Assembly (NCBI GenBank): GCA_019636245.1
Contig: JAHBXX010000017.1
Location: forward strand, 1-64,000
Direction of reading: 5' to 3'
Length of the DNA: 64,000 bases
Origin: Planctomycetota bacterium
Lineage (GTDB): Bacteria; Planctomycetota; UBA1135; UBA2386
Both the position numbers and the translations under genes were made by a program. The notes under the pieces were generated by a model. It ran no database searches and was not told the DNA's origin. It was given only the letters and a program-made list of their open reading frames with translations. Shown here in pieces: positions 54,189 through 62,606 of the stretch. Positions within the stretch are counted from its first letter, which is position 1. Each line of letters starts with the position of its first letter.

Positions 54189-54992
54189 TCAGCGCGGCGA
54201 AGCCGGCACGACGCGCAACGCCTCGTCGCGGATGGCGCGCCGCAGCGCGGCGACCTCGCGGTTGGCAGGTTCGAGTTCGAGCACCCGGTCGAGGTCGAGC
54301 AGCGCCGCGGTCAGGGCACCCTGGCCGTAGCGCAGCAGCGCCCGCTGGTGCAGCACCCGCGCCAGCCGCCGCCGCACCCGCTGGTCGTCCGGGAACCGGC
54401 GCGCCAACTCCAGCAGGTCGACGACGGCCGGTTCCAGCTCGCCGCGGCCGAGCCGGGTCTCGACGGCGGCGAGACCGAGCCCCACGGAGGGATCGGCGTC
54501 GACCGCGGCCGCCGCCGCGACGGCAGGCCGAGGCTCCAGGTCGCCCTCCGGCCCGAAGGCGCCAGCCGGCGCGGACTCCGTCCGCAGAGCCTGCCCCATC
54601 GCGGACGCCCCCCCGGCCGGACCGGCGCCGAGGGTCACCAGCCGCTGGCGGGTCGCCGCCAGCAGCGCATCGACCCCGGGCAGGCGCGGCCAGATCTCGC
54701 GCGCCTGAGCGAGGAAGGACAACGCCTCGGCATCGCGCCACTCGCTGCGCCTGATCAGCCCCTCGAGCATCAGTTCGTGGCCGCGGCGCATGCGCAGTTC
54801 GACGGCCGCCGCGCCGGCCCGGGCCTCCGGGTAGCGCGGATGGAGCACCGGCACCGCGTCGAAGGCGATCAGGGCCGCGGGCAGGTCCTCGTGCTGCAAC
54901 GCCGCCTGGGCGGCCACGAAGGCGTCGCGCGGCGCCGCAGCACAGCCGGCCCACAGCACGGTCGCGGCGGCGGCCGCCAGGCCGCGCCTCAC
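54189..54992 (-). CDS. TPR-like lipoprotein paired with the HD-GYP-like receptor
   Basis: This 267-residue lipoprotein has the lipobox TVLWAGCAAAP. Helical repeats follow (FVAAQAALQHEDLPAALIAF, LLELARRFPDDQRVRRRLAR, RALLRYGQGALTAALLDLDR). A Gly/Ala-rich linker sits in the middle. Its GTG overlaps the stop codon of the upstream receptor gene (GTGA), so the two are translationally coupled and probably act together. I infer a periplasmic or membrane-side scaffold for the receptor. No enzyme motif is visible. Confidence 0.7.
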   Translation of the reverse strand: MRRGLAAAAATVLWAGCAAAPRDAFVAAQAALQHEDLPAALIAFDAVPVLHPRYPEARAGAAAVELRMRRGHELMLEGLIRRSEWRDAEALSFLAQAREIWPRLPGVDALLAATRQRLVTLGAGPAGGASAMGQALRTESAPAGAFGPEGDLEPRPAVAAAAAVDADPSVGLGLAAVETRLGRGELEPAVVDLLELARRFPDDQRVRRRLARVLHQRALLRYGQGALTAALLDLDRVLELEPANREVAALRRAIRDEALRVVPASPR

Positions 54993-56434
54993 GTCGACTC
55001 CTCGTTGGTGCGCTCGTCGAGCATGACCTCGAGTTCATCGGCGTCGAGCGGCGGTTCCTCGTCGGCAAGGGCCAGCCCGGTGTCCTCGCGGCGCCACGGC
55101 AAGCTGCTGGCCGGCACGATCATCACCGGTCGGTCGCTGCCGCCGGTCGGCGGCTCGCGGCGGATCTCGTCGTCGAACAGCTCCACCAGCCACGGGTCGA
55201 ACACCTCGCCGCGCGCCGCCGCGAGCTGCTGCAGCGCGTCCTCCCAGGACAGCGACTGCTCGGTGGCGCAGGTCGTCAGCAGGTCGAAACCCGAGGCGAT
55301 CGCCAGGATCCGGGAGCCGAGCGGGATGCGGTCGCCGCGCAGGCCGTCGGGCGTGCCCTTGCCGTCGTACCGTTCCAGCTGGTGCCGCAGGATGCGCCCG
55401 ACGCGCCGCAGCGCCGGCACGCAGTCGAGGTGGTCGCCGGCGTGCACCGGGTGGTGCTGCAGCGACTGCGCCTCGAGTTCGTCGAGCGGCCCCTGCTTCT
55501 GCAGGATGGGTATGCGCACCCAGGCCTTCCCGAGGTCCACCAGCCGCGCCGCCAGTTCGACGTCGGCGCGGTCGGCCGGCAGCAGCTGCAGCCGCTCCGC
55601 GAGGCGGCCGGCGAACTGCGCCGTGCGCTCGCCGTGCCCGGGCGGCGCCAGCCGCGCGCGCTCCAGCATCTCCACCACCTGCAGCGCCATGGCCGCGTAG
55701 CCCTCGCCGACCCGCTGCAGGCCGTCCTGCACGCCGCGCTCCATCTCGCGCAGGGCCGCGCCCAGGTCGTGCAGCTCCCCCTGCTCCGGTTCGCCCGGGA
55801 CGCCGCCGACCTCGCCGGCGGACAGGCGGATCAGCGCGTCGGTGGCCCGCCGCACGCGCGCCGACCAGTGGAAGCCCATGATCGCCGCGACGGCGACCAG
55901 CGACAGGCAGCTGAGCAGCACGACGCCGAACCAGGCGACGTCGAACGCGGCCACGCGGGGCACCACGTCGCGCTGCACGCGGACCTCGCCGATGCGCTCG
56001 CCGCCGAACGGGATCGGGGCCAGGCTCTCGCGCACGACGGCGCCGTCGGCCCGTTCGCTGGTGCGCTGGAAGGCGGCGTGGCCGGTCAGCAGCCCGAGCT
56101 GCCGGTCGCCGAGCATCAGGGCGGTGTCGAGCACGACGCGACCGCCGCGGTCGAGCACCAGGACGCGCCCGCCTACCTGGTCGCGCGCGACGGCGGCGAG
56201 CACGGCGAGGCGCATCACGTCGCCGCGGTCGAGCAGCGGCGCCGCGCGCACGGCCAGCGAGGCGGCGAGATCCCGGTCGAACTCGGCGTCGGCGCGGGCC
56301 TGCCGGTCCGACTCGCGGTCGGCGCCGAGGAAGCCCAGCAGCAGCGCGACGAAGACGGCGCCCGCCGACAGCGCCACCGTGAGCCGCTGGGTCAGGGACC
56401 AGCCGCGGGCCTTGCGTTCGCTCGTGGGGACCAT
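54989..56434 (-). CDS. Membrane receptor with degenerate HD-GYP-like domain
   Basis: The 481-residue protein has helices at about 19-37 and 166-187 that bracket a periplasmic sensor domain. A HAMP-like linker and a C-terminal domain with HD-GYP layout follow. The usual HD reads VD at 299-300 (LVDLGKAWVRIPILQKQGPL), and the HHE...DG-x-GYP block reads RHQLERYDGKGTPDG at 350-364. Metal ligands are thus missing or changed, so cyclic-di-GMP hydrolysis is unlikely and a sensing role more probable. It starts at an ATG with a GATAAC sequence eight bases upstream and is followed by a coupled lipoprotein gene. Confidence 0.75.
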   Translation of the reverse strand: MVPTSERKARGWSLTQRLTVALSAGAVFVALLLGFLGADRESDRQARADAEFDRDLAASLAVRAAPLLDRGDVMRLAVLAAVARDQVGGRVLVLDRGGRVVLDTALMLGDRQLGLLTGHAAFQRTSERADGAVVRESLAPIPFGGERIGEVRVQRDVVPRVAAFDVAWFGVVLLSCLSLVAVAAIMGFHWSARVRRATDALIRLSAGEVGGVPGEPEQGELHDLGAALREMERGVQDGLQRVGEGYAAMALQVVEMLERARLAPPGHGERTAQFAGRLAERLQLLPADRADVELAARLVDLGKAWVRIPILQKQGPLDELEAQSLQHHPVHAGDHLDCVPALRRVGRILRHQLERYDGKGTPDGLRGDRIPLGSRILAIASGFDLLTTCATEQSLSWEDALQQLAAARGEVFDPWLVELFDDEIRREPPTGGSDRPVMIVPASSLPWRREDTGLALADEEPPLDADELEVMLDERTNEEST

Positions 56435-56525
56435 TGCCCCCGGTTATCGGCCGGCGCACAGCCTGGACTTCAGGCCCGCGGCGCCTGGCGGCCTTGCCAC
56501 CGGCGGCTGGCGGCCCGCGCCGGGC

Positions 56526-57287
56526 TCACTTGATCACTTCGAGGCTGTCGACGTGCAGCTGGTAGATGTCGACGCAGTAGCCGTCGAGGATCGTCGCCTC
56601 GACCTTGAAGGTGCCGATGACCTTCAGCGGGTCGAAGAAGTAGTCGGTGCGCTTTCCCTTCGGCATCACCACGCGCACGAGGCCATGGATGTCCGGCGGC
56701 TGGCCGTAGCAGCACGACCACAGCGACTGCACCAGCAGGAACTCCTTGATGTTCTGCACTTCGTCGATCGGCAGCATGAAGCCGGTCATCAGGACCTTCT
56801 TGCCGGACAGGTCCTTGATGCGCCGCGGCATGCCCTTGAGGCCGTCCTCGTAGGGCCACGAGGTCAGTTCGTCGAACGGCAGGATGCGGTCGAGCCCGGT
56901 GATCTTGCCGGACCTCAGCTGCTCGGCCAGCTTGCGTTCGGCCGCCAGCATGGCGTCGGCGCTGCGCATGGCGGCGATGTCGGCCGGATCGGCCCCCCTG
57001 GGCAGCGGTTGCTCGGGGTCGGGGCGATCGATGCGCGGTTCCTCCTTCGGCGTCTCCGCCCTCGGCTTCTCCGCGGCCGGCTTGTCCTGCGGCCCCGGTT
57101 GCGGCGTCTCGGCCGGCCGCGGCTGCGGCGGCTGGTCGGTGCGGGCCGGCTCCTGCCGGGCCGGCGTCGGTTCCACCTTCGGCGCCGGGGCGGGAGCCGG
57201 CGCGGGGACCGGCTTCTCCTTCGGCGCCGGTTCCTGCGCGCAGACCAGGGTGGACAGCAGCAACGGCAGCAGCGACTTCACGGGCAT
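56526..57287 (-). CDS. DUF3299 exported protein
   Basis: The 253-residue protein has a signal peptide (VKSLLPLLLSTLVCAQ) and a very Pro/Glu-rich linker of about 80 residues. The DUF3299 domain follows: GKKVLMTGFMLPIDEVQNIK, FLLVQSLWSCCYGQPPDIHG and FFDPLKVIGTFKVEA. DUF3299 proteins are often encoded by MacB/LolCDE-type ABC modules, including a zinc-linked locus of Vibrio as I recall. Here an ABC permease and ATPase lie just upstream. A role in metal or lipoprotein handling is possible but unproven. A TATCAT box lies 34 bases upstream, giving this gene its own promoter. Confidence 0.82.
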   Translation of the reverse strand: MPVKSLLPLLLSTLVCAQEPAPKEKPVPAPAPAPAPKVEPTPARQEPARTDQPPQPRPAETPQPGPQDKPAAEKPRAETPKEEPRIDRPDPEQPLPRGADPADIAAMRSADAMLAAERKLAEQLRSGKITGLDRILPFDELTSWPYEDGLKGMPRRIKDLSGKKVLMTGFMLPIDEVQNIKEFLLVQSLWSCCYGQPPDIHGLVRVVMPKGKRTDYFFDPLKVIGTFKVEATILDGYCVDIYQLHVDSLEVIK

Positions 57288-57321
57288 GGTGGATCTCGGC
57301 GGGGGAGTTCCGCAGCTGGAC

Positions 57322-57327
57322 ATGATA
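57322..57327 (-). promoter_or_regulatory. Putative -10 box (TATCAT) of the DUF3299 gene
   Basis: The hexamer lies 34 bases upstream of the ATG at 57287, with GAGAT as a possible ribosome-binding site. Unlike most promoters here it predicts a normal leader. Confidence 0.45.
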
Positions 57328-57413
57328 CCGGGCGACCACCTTTCGGCCGCACGCGGCGGGTTTCCAGACCGGGCCCGGCTCCCGGCCCGGCGGCCGCCGG
57401 CGGTGCGCGACCG

Positions 57414-58805
57414 TCAATAGCTGGGCGCCAGGTTGTCGGCGACCTGCGTCAGCGACCCCTTGACCGCCGGCAGCAGCCCGGCCAACGCGCCGACCGCGGT
57501 GACGCCGAGCAGCAGCCACAGCTCCCACGCGCGGAACTGCAGCCAGTCGAGGTGCACGCCGGTCATGTCCTCGACGACGCCGCGCAGGGCGAACGCCGCC
57601 CCATGGCAGAGCGCCAGCCCCAGCAGCGCGCCGAAGCCCGACAGCAGCACCGCCTCGCCGGTGATCACCCCGAGGATCTGCAGCCGGCGCGCCCCCAGCG
57701 AGCGCATGATCGCGATCTCCCGGCGGCGCTCGTTCATCGTGTTGTAGATCGCCACCGTGATCGACACGCAGGCGACCAGCAGCACCAGCCAGGCGATCAC
57801 GGTCAGCGCATCGGCGGCGTTGCCGATCTGCCGCAGGAACCTCGGCACCACGTCCTGCGGCCAGGCGACCTGGGCATCGGGCCGGGCGCCGAACTCGGTG
57901 CGCAGGATGCGGGCGCCGAAGTGGTCCTTCGGGTCGACCACGGCGGCCGTCAGGCCGATGCGGTCGGCGGCGACCGGCAGGCGCTTCGCGTCGTCCGGGG
58001 TCTTGCCGGGCGGCACGTCGACGACGAACACGCCGCCTTCGTGGCCGTCGATCAGCAGGTGCGTGCCGAGCGGCAGGAAGATCGTCGTGTCGAGCGGCGA
58101 GTTGGTCGGCGCCAGGATGCCGACGATCGTGCACGCGGCCTCCGGGTGCTCGTGGTAGCCGAACTCCCCCATCTTGCCGTGCACGGGCGTGATCGCGTCG
58201 CCGAGCGAGAGTCCCAGGGTGCGCGCGACGCGGGCGCCGACGACGGCGCGGCGCCATTCGGACCGCAGCGCCGGACGCGGCGGCGGCGTCGTTTCGCCGG
58301 CGCGCAGCCCGTTCTCGTGCGCCGCCAGCGCCGCCGCGAGTTCGAGCAGGTCCTGGTACGAGAACACGAACGGGCCGCCGGCAGCGAACGGCAGCGGCTG
58401 CTGCTGCCACTCGTAGAGGTGGAACATCTCGTCCAGCGTGGCGATCACCGGGAAGCCGTGCCGGCTGACGCTGTCGCCGCGCGCCTGCGGGATGGCGTAG
58501 CGGACCTGACCGCGGCGGCTGACCCTGCCCTCGCGCAGGTCCATCACGACCCGCAGCGGGAACAGGCCTGGCGCCTCGCCGACGTTGAAGATCGTGTTGA
58601 GGACCAGCTCGAGCTGGCTCGCGTCCTTCGGCCCGACGACAGCCTGGTAGCCGCCGATGCTGCCCTTGTAGCGCTGCTCGGTCTGTTCGGCCATGACCAG
58701 GATCGCCGCGTAGAGCGCGGTGGCGACGACGATCGACGCGGTCGTCAGCACGGTGCCGACGAGGCGCACGCGCAGGTTGCGCAGGCTGATGGTCCAGAGC
58801 CTCAT
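57414..58805 (-). CDS. MacB/FtsX-type ABC transporter permease
   Basis: This 463-residue permease has one N-terminal helix (VGTVLTTASIVVATALYAAI) and a large periplasmic domain of about 290 residues. Three C-terminal helices follow (IAWLVLLVACVSITVAIYNT, ITGEAVLLSGFGALLGLALC, WLLLGVTAVGALAGLLPAVK). The NERRREIAIMRSLGARRLQI coupling motif before the second helix is typical of the FtsX/MacB/LolE group. It overlaps the ATPase stop by four bases and is followed by the DUF3299 gene. Such systems extract or move molecules through mechanical action rather than a channel. Confidence 0.9.
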   Translation of the reverse strand: MRLWTISLRNLRVRLVGTVLTTASIVVATALYAAILVMAEQTEQRYKGSIGGYQAVVGPKDASQLELVLNTIFNVGEAPGLFPLRVVMDLREGRVSRRGQVRYAIPQARGDSVSRHGFPVIATLDEMFHLYEWQQQPLPFAAGGPFVFSYQDLLELAAALAAHENGLRAGETTPPPRPALRSEWRRAVVGARVARTLGLSLGDAITPVHGKMGEFGYHEHPEAACTIVGILAPTNSPLDTTIFLPLGTHLLIDGHEGGVFVVDVPPGKTPDDAKRLPVAADRIGLTAAVVDPKDHFGARILRTEFGARPDAQVAWPQDVVPRFLRQIGNAADALTVIAWLVLLVACVSITVAIYNTMNERRREIAIMRSLGARRLQILGVITGEAVLLSGFGALLGLALCHGAAFALRGVVEDMTGVHLDWLQFRAWELWLLLGVTAVGALAGLLPAVKGSLTQVADNLAPSY

Positions 58806-59491
58806 CGTCCGGCCTCCGCGGCCACGCCGCCCGACCGCCGCAGCGTCGCCAGATCGATCGTGCGCTGCATGCGCGCCGCCGACGCCGGATCGTGCGTCAC
58901 CATCACCACCGTCTTGCCGCCCTCGGCCGCGAGGCGCAGCAGCAGGTCGAGCACCTGTTCGCCGGTGGCGCGATCCTGGTTGCCGAGCGGCTCGTCCATC
59001 AGGATCAGCTCGGGGTCGTTGACCAGCGCCCGGCAGATCGCCACGCGCTGCACCTGGCCGACCGACAGCGCGTGCGGACGGTGGTGCAGGCGGTCGCCGA
59101 GCCCCACCTGCCGCAGCAACGTCTCGGCGCGCGCGCGGGCGACGGCGCCGGCCCCGCGGCCGAACAGCGCGCCGAGCAGCACGTTCTCCAGGGCGGTGAA
59201 CGGCTGCAACAGGTTGAACGTCTGGTAGACCATGCCGATGTGGCGGCCGCGGTGGCGGTCGCGCGCCGCCTCGCCGAGCCGGTCGAGGCGGGCGCCGACG
59301 ACCTCGACCTCGCCGTGGTCGGGCCGCAGGATGCCGGCGAGCACGTGCAGCAGCGTCGTCTTGCCGCTGCCCGAGCGGCCGACCAGGGCCACCTGCTCGC
59401 CGGCGGCGATGTCGAGTTCGGCGATGTCGCAGGCGGTGACCTGCCGGTCGCCGAGCGGATAGGACTTGACCACGTCGCGGAGGCGGATCAT
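58802..59491 (-). CDS. LolD/MacB-type ABC transporter ATPase
   Basis: The 229-residue ATPase energises the permease encoded downstream. Walker A is GRSGSGKTT at 38-46 and the Q-loop is in MVYQTFNLLQPFTALENV. The signature reads LSVGQVQRVAICRAL, with Val instead of Gly at the third position, and Walker B is LILMDEPLGNQD. The switch His is in VVMVTHDP. Its ATG lies 37 bases downstream of the eboE stop, and a TATCCT box 12 bases upstream could give it its own promoter inside the group. Confidence 0.93.
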   Translation of the reverse strand: MIRLRDVVKSYPLGDRQVTACDIAELDIAAGEQVALVGRSGSGKTTLLHVLAGILRPDHGEVEVVGARLDRLGEAARDRHRGRHIGMVYQTFNLLQPFTALENVLLGALFGRGAGAVARARAETLLRQVGLGDRLHHRPHALSVGQVQRVAICRALVNDPELILMDEPLGNQDRATGEQVLDLLLRLAAEGGKTVVMVTHDPASAARMQRTIDLATLRRSGGVAAEAGR

Positions 59492-59503
59492 CGGCGGGGC
59501 AGC

Positions 59504-59509
59504 AGGATA
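59504..59509 (-). promoter_or_regulatory. Putative -10 box (TATCCT) of the ABC transporter genes
   Basis: The hexamer lies 12 bases upstream of the ATG at 59491 on the minus strand and falls in the short gap after eboE. Confidence 0.4.
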
Positions 59510-59528
59510 CGCCGGCGGCCGCCGGCGG

Positions 59529-60677
59529 TCAGGACTCGAGGCACCCGGCGACCCAGTCGAGTTCGGCGGCGAGGCGCGTCGCCAGGGCGGCGCCGCCGGC
59601 GAAGTCGCCGAGCACGCCCCAGGTGTAGGTCTCGACCTCGAGCAGCGGCAGCTCGTACGGCGACCGCGCCAGGGCCCGCAGCACGCGCTCGACCTCCCGG
59701 CGCGTCGAGCCGAGCGGTCCCGGCGCGTCCCAGAACACCGGCACGTGGTAGTGCGAACGCAGGCGGCCGGCGGCGGCGAACTCGCCGCGCCGCGCGGCCA
59801 CGGCGTCGAGGTCGAGGGCGCGCAGCCCGTTCTCGGCCACGGTCTGGTGCAGGTAGCGCGGCTCGGCGAACGCCAGCAGCGCGTCGAGGCCGGCCGGCGT
59901 CCGCACCTCGAGGCAGGACGAGACCTGGACCTTCGGCACGGCGATGCCGCGGGCGCGCAGGTCGGCGAGGGCCGCCAGCGGGTCCTCGCCGACGACGGCG
60001 AGGTGGCACAGGTCGACGCACACGCCGAGGTGCCGCCGCAGCAGCTCGACGGGCACGGTCGCCCAGGCGCCCTCGTCGAACAGCCACCGTTCGAGGAACG
60101 CAGCGGCGGCGGCGCAGGTCTCGAGCAGGCAGTCCGGCTCCGGCTCGAGCGCCAGCACGCAGCGCACGCCGGTCGCCTGCTCGACGGCGGCGAAGGCGCT
60201 GGCGCAGCGCGCCAGGTTGCGGGCCATGCGCCGCCAGTCGGGCTCCGGCTCGCCGGCGCCGCGGTGGCCGAGCGGCAACGTCGACAGCGGCAGCACCGCA
60301 CCTGGCGCCGCCAGCGCCGCGGCGACCTCGGCGCAGGTGCGCGTGTAGAGCAGCCGTTCCTCGGTGGCCCAGTCGGGTCGGTAGACCGCGGTCTTGACCA
60401 CCGGCGCGTGGAAGGCGCCGAACGGGAACACGTTGAGCGTCCACAGCGGCAGGTCGAGGTCGCCCAGCGTCGCCGCCAGGCGGGTGCGCGCGGCGGGCTC
60501 GCGGGCGAGTTCCTGCACCAGCTCCATCGGCCACCAGGCGCCGACCCCGAACGCGCGCCCGGCGGCCCGGCTCGCCGCCGCGACCGGCGCCGCGTGCTCC
60601 CGCAACGTCGCCAGCACGGAGGCGAGGTCCGGCGCCGGGTGCACGTTGCCGCAGTAGGTCAGGCGCCAGGTCGCCAT
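59529..60677 (-). CDS. eboE: EboE-like sugar isomerase-fold protein (metabolite traffic)
   Basis: The 382-residue TIM-barrel protein begins TWRLTYCGNVHPAPDLASVL. LWTLNVFPFGAFHAPVVKTA, VYRPDWATEERLLYT and LPLSTLPLGHRG follow; together these are the characteristic blocks of EboE. ALEPEPDCLLET and VCVDLCHLAV are barrel strands with metal-type acidic and His residues. Ebo proteins are known from cyanobacterial scytonemin and other clusters, where they help move metabolites across the inner membrane. The usual eboABCDF partners are absent here; an ABC exporter module follows instead. A TATGTT box lies eight bases upstream of the ATG. Confidence 0.82.
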   Translation of the reverse strand: MATWRLTYCGNVHPAPDLASVLATLREHAAPVAAASRAAGRAFGVGAWWPMELVQELAREPAARTRLAATLGDLDLPLWTLNVFPFGAFHAPVVKTAVYRPDWATEERLLYTRTCAEVAAALAAPGAVLPLSTLPLGHRGAGEPEPDWRRMARNLARCASAFAAVEQATGVRCVLALEPEPDCLLETCAAAAAFLERWLFDEGAWATVPVELLRRHLGVCVDLCHLAVVGEDPLAALADLRARGIAVPKVQVSSCLEVRTPAGLDALLAFAEPRYLHQTVAENGLRALDLDAVAARRGEFAAAGRLRSHYHVPVFWDAPGPLGSTRREVERVLRALARSPYELPLLEVETYTWGVLGDFAGGAALATRLAAELDWVAGCLES

Positions 60678-60685
60678 CGCGCCGC

Positions 60686-60691
60686 AACATA
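60686..60691 (-). promoter_or_regulatory. Putative -10 box (TATGTT) of eboE
   Basis: The hexamer lies eight bases upstream of the ATG at 60677 on the minus strand, a leaderless arrangement. Confidence 0.5.
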
Positions 60692-60780
60692 CCGGTCGCG
60701 TGGCCCGGGCCACGCCGCGGCGGGAAGTCTTCCGAAGCACCGCCCCGAATGCCGATGGCAGCGCCGGCACCGACCCGCGC

Positions 60781-61686
60781 ATGAGCCACCCCCCACCGCC
60801 CCCCTCCGGCGTCACGAACGGCGTCGACGAGCACAGCCAGCGCATCCGCGCGATCCGCCTGTCGACCTCCTACCGCCAGTCGCACGTCGACCCTGACTTC
60901 ATGGGCCGCGAGGAACTGCGGCCGGTGCGGCTGCAGCTCGAGCTGCTGAAGCCGGAGCTGATCATGCAGGAGCAGGGCGTGCAGTCGACCGTGGTCGTGT
61001 TCGGCGGCACCCGCGTCGTCGAGCGCGAGCACGCCGAGCGGCGTCACGCGGAGGCGCGCGCCGCGCTGGCGAAGAAGCCAGCCGATCCGCGGCTGCAGCA
61101 GCGGCTGCGCATCGCCGAGAACGTGCTGAAGAAGGCCCACTTCTACGACGAGGCCCGCGCCTTCGCGCGCATCGTCTCCAGCCAGTGCCAGATCGACCAC
61201 CGCTGCGACTACGTCGTCTGCACCGGCGGCGGCCCCGGCATCATGGAAGCGGCGAACCGCGGCGCGTTCGACGTCGGCGCGAAGTCGATCGGCCTCAACA
61301 TCACGCTGCCGTTCGAGCAGGAGCCGAACAGCTACATCACCCCGGAGCTGTGCTTCGAGTTCAAGTACTTCGCGATCCGCAAGATGCACTTCCTGATGCG
61401 GGCGAAGGCGATGGTCGCGTTCCCGGGCGGCTTCGGCACCATGGACGAGCTGTTCGAGGCGCTGACGCTGATCCAGACGCGCCGCATGCAGCCGATCCCG
61501 GTGGTGCTGTTCGGCCGCGACTACTGGCAGCGGCTCGTGAACTGGGATCTGTTCGTCGAGGAGGGCACGATCTCGCCCGAGGACCTGGACCTGATCCGCT
61601 ACGCGGAGACGGCGCAGGAATGCTGGCGGATCATCGAGGAGTTCCACCGCGAGAAGCCGCCCGAGCGGCTGCCGCGCGGCCAGTAG
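60781..61686 (+). CDS. LOG family protein (TIGR00730-like)
   Basis: The 301-residue cytosolic protein has a basic N-terminal helical extension. The Rossmann-type LOG domain follows: VVVFGGTRVVEREHAE, VVCTGGGPGIMEAANRGA and MVAFPGGFGTMDELFEALTL. PGGxGTxxE is the signature of cytokinin-activating and nucleotide-5'-monophosphate phosphoribohydrolases. The longer form with the N-terminal extension is common in bacteria and may hydrolyse nucleotides rather than make cytokinins. It is divergent from eboE and convergent with the pseudopilin gene. Confidence 0.9.
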   Translation: MSHPPPPPSGVTNGVDEHSQRIRAIRLSTSYRQSHVDPDFMGREELRPVRLQLELLKPELIMQEQGVQSTVVVFGGTRVVEREHAERRHAEARAALAKKPADPRLQQRLRIAENVLKKAHFYDEARAFARIVSSQCQIDHRCDYVVCTGGGPGIMEAANRGAFDVGAKSIGLNITLPFEQEPNSYITPELCFEFKYFAIRKMHFLMRAKAMVAFPGGFGTMDELFEALTLIQTRRMQPIPVVLFGRDYWQRLVNWDLFVEEGTISPEDLDLIRYAETAQECWRIIEEFHREKPPERLPRGQ

Positions 61687-61702
61687 CGACCGCGGCCGGC
61701 GG

Positions 61703-62374
61703 TCACTGCACGCTGCGCCACAGGCTGCCGTCGGCGCCGACCGTGTTGCTGGCGATGGCGCCGCCCACGAGCTGCGTCGGCGCCACGCCGACGAGCGCAC
61801 TGCCGGGCAGCGGGATGTTGACGAGGCCGTCGTAGGGCGCGTCGTTGGCGACCAGGATCTCGCCCGTCTGGTTGACGAAGAAGGTGCTGACGCCGGTGTT
61901 GCCGCGCGTCACCGGCCAGGCGAGGCAGCTCCAGGCGATCTCGGCGTTGTTCGGATCGACGGCGCCGGCGTTGGCCGGGGTGCCGAGCACGCCGGCGCCC
62001 GACGCATCCGGCAGGTAGAGCGCCAGCAGGTAGCCCTTCGTGTGCACGTAGCCGAGCGCGTCGAGGGTGCCGAGCGACGCCGACAGGCTCGCGGGCACGA
62101 GCTTCTGGCCGCCCGAGCGCAGGAACTCGGTGCCGGCCAGCTCGCCGAGGCCGAGGGCCTCGCCGAGGCCATCGCCGTCGATGTCGACGACCGCCTGGTT
62201 GCGGCACATGGTCTGCGCCGTGGTCAGCGTGCGCAGCGTGGCGATCACCGCGCGTTCGTTGGCGACCGCGCGGCTGCTGAGCAGGTTGGGCACCGCGACG
62301 CCGGCGATGATGGCGATGATCGCGACGACGATCATCAGTTCGATCAGGGTGAACCCCGCGGCTCGGCTGCGCAT
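61703..62374 (-). CDS. Type IV pilin/type II secretion pseudopilin-like protein
   Basis: This 223-residue protein begins with a short basic leader and AAGFTLIELMIVVAIIAIIA, the classic prepilin cleavage and methylation site with a hydrophobic helix. Cleavage after the Gly and N-methylation of Phe are expected, with E5 in place. The C-terminal globular part (VDIDGDGLGEALGLGELAGT, LPLPG-like NIPLPGSALVGVAPTQ) is of unknown type. It could be a minor pseudopilin of a type II secretion system. No peptidase or secretion ATPase genes are in the window. Confidence 0.88.
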   Translation of the reverse strand: MRSRAAGFTLIELMIVVAIIAIIAGVAVPNLLSSRAVANERAVIATLRTLTTAQTMCRNQAVVDIDGDGLGEALGLGELAGTEFLRSGGQKLVPASLSASLGTLDALGYVHTKGYLLALYLPDASGAGVLGTPANAGAVDPNNAEIAWSCLAWPVTRGNTGVSTFFVNQTGEILVANDAPYDGLVNIPLPGSALVGVAPTQLVGGAIASNTVGADGSLWRSVQ

Positions 62375-62606
62375 GCTGGTACCTGGTTGGAGCGCAGGAA
62401 GGCTGCGCGGACCGACTATCGGCCGGTGACGGCCGCTGCGGCGAGATCCGCCGGGATGCGGCCGCTGCCATCGGCGCGACGCGGCGTCGGGCGGGCTCAA
62501 GCCGTCTCGGTGGAGCGAGGGATCGGCAGCGCCACCGACAGGCGACGCTGCGCCGCCGAGGGAGCGCCGCCGTGGGCGTTGGCCGCGTTGCCGGCCGCGG
62601 CCGCAG

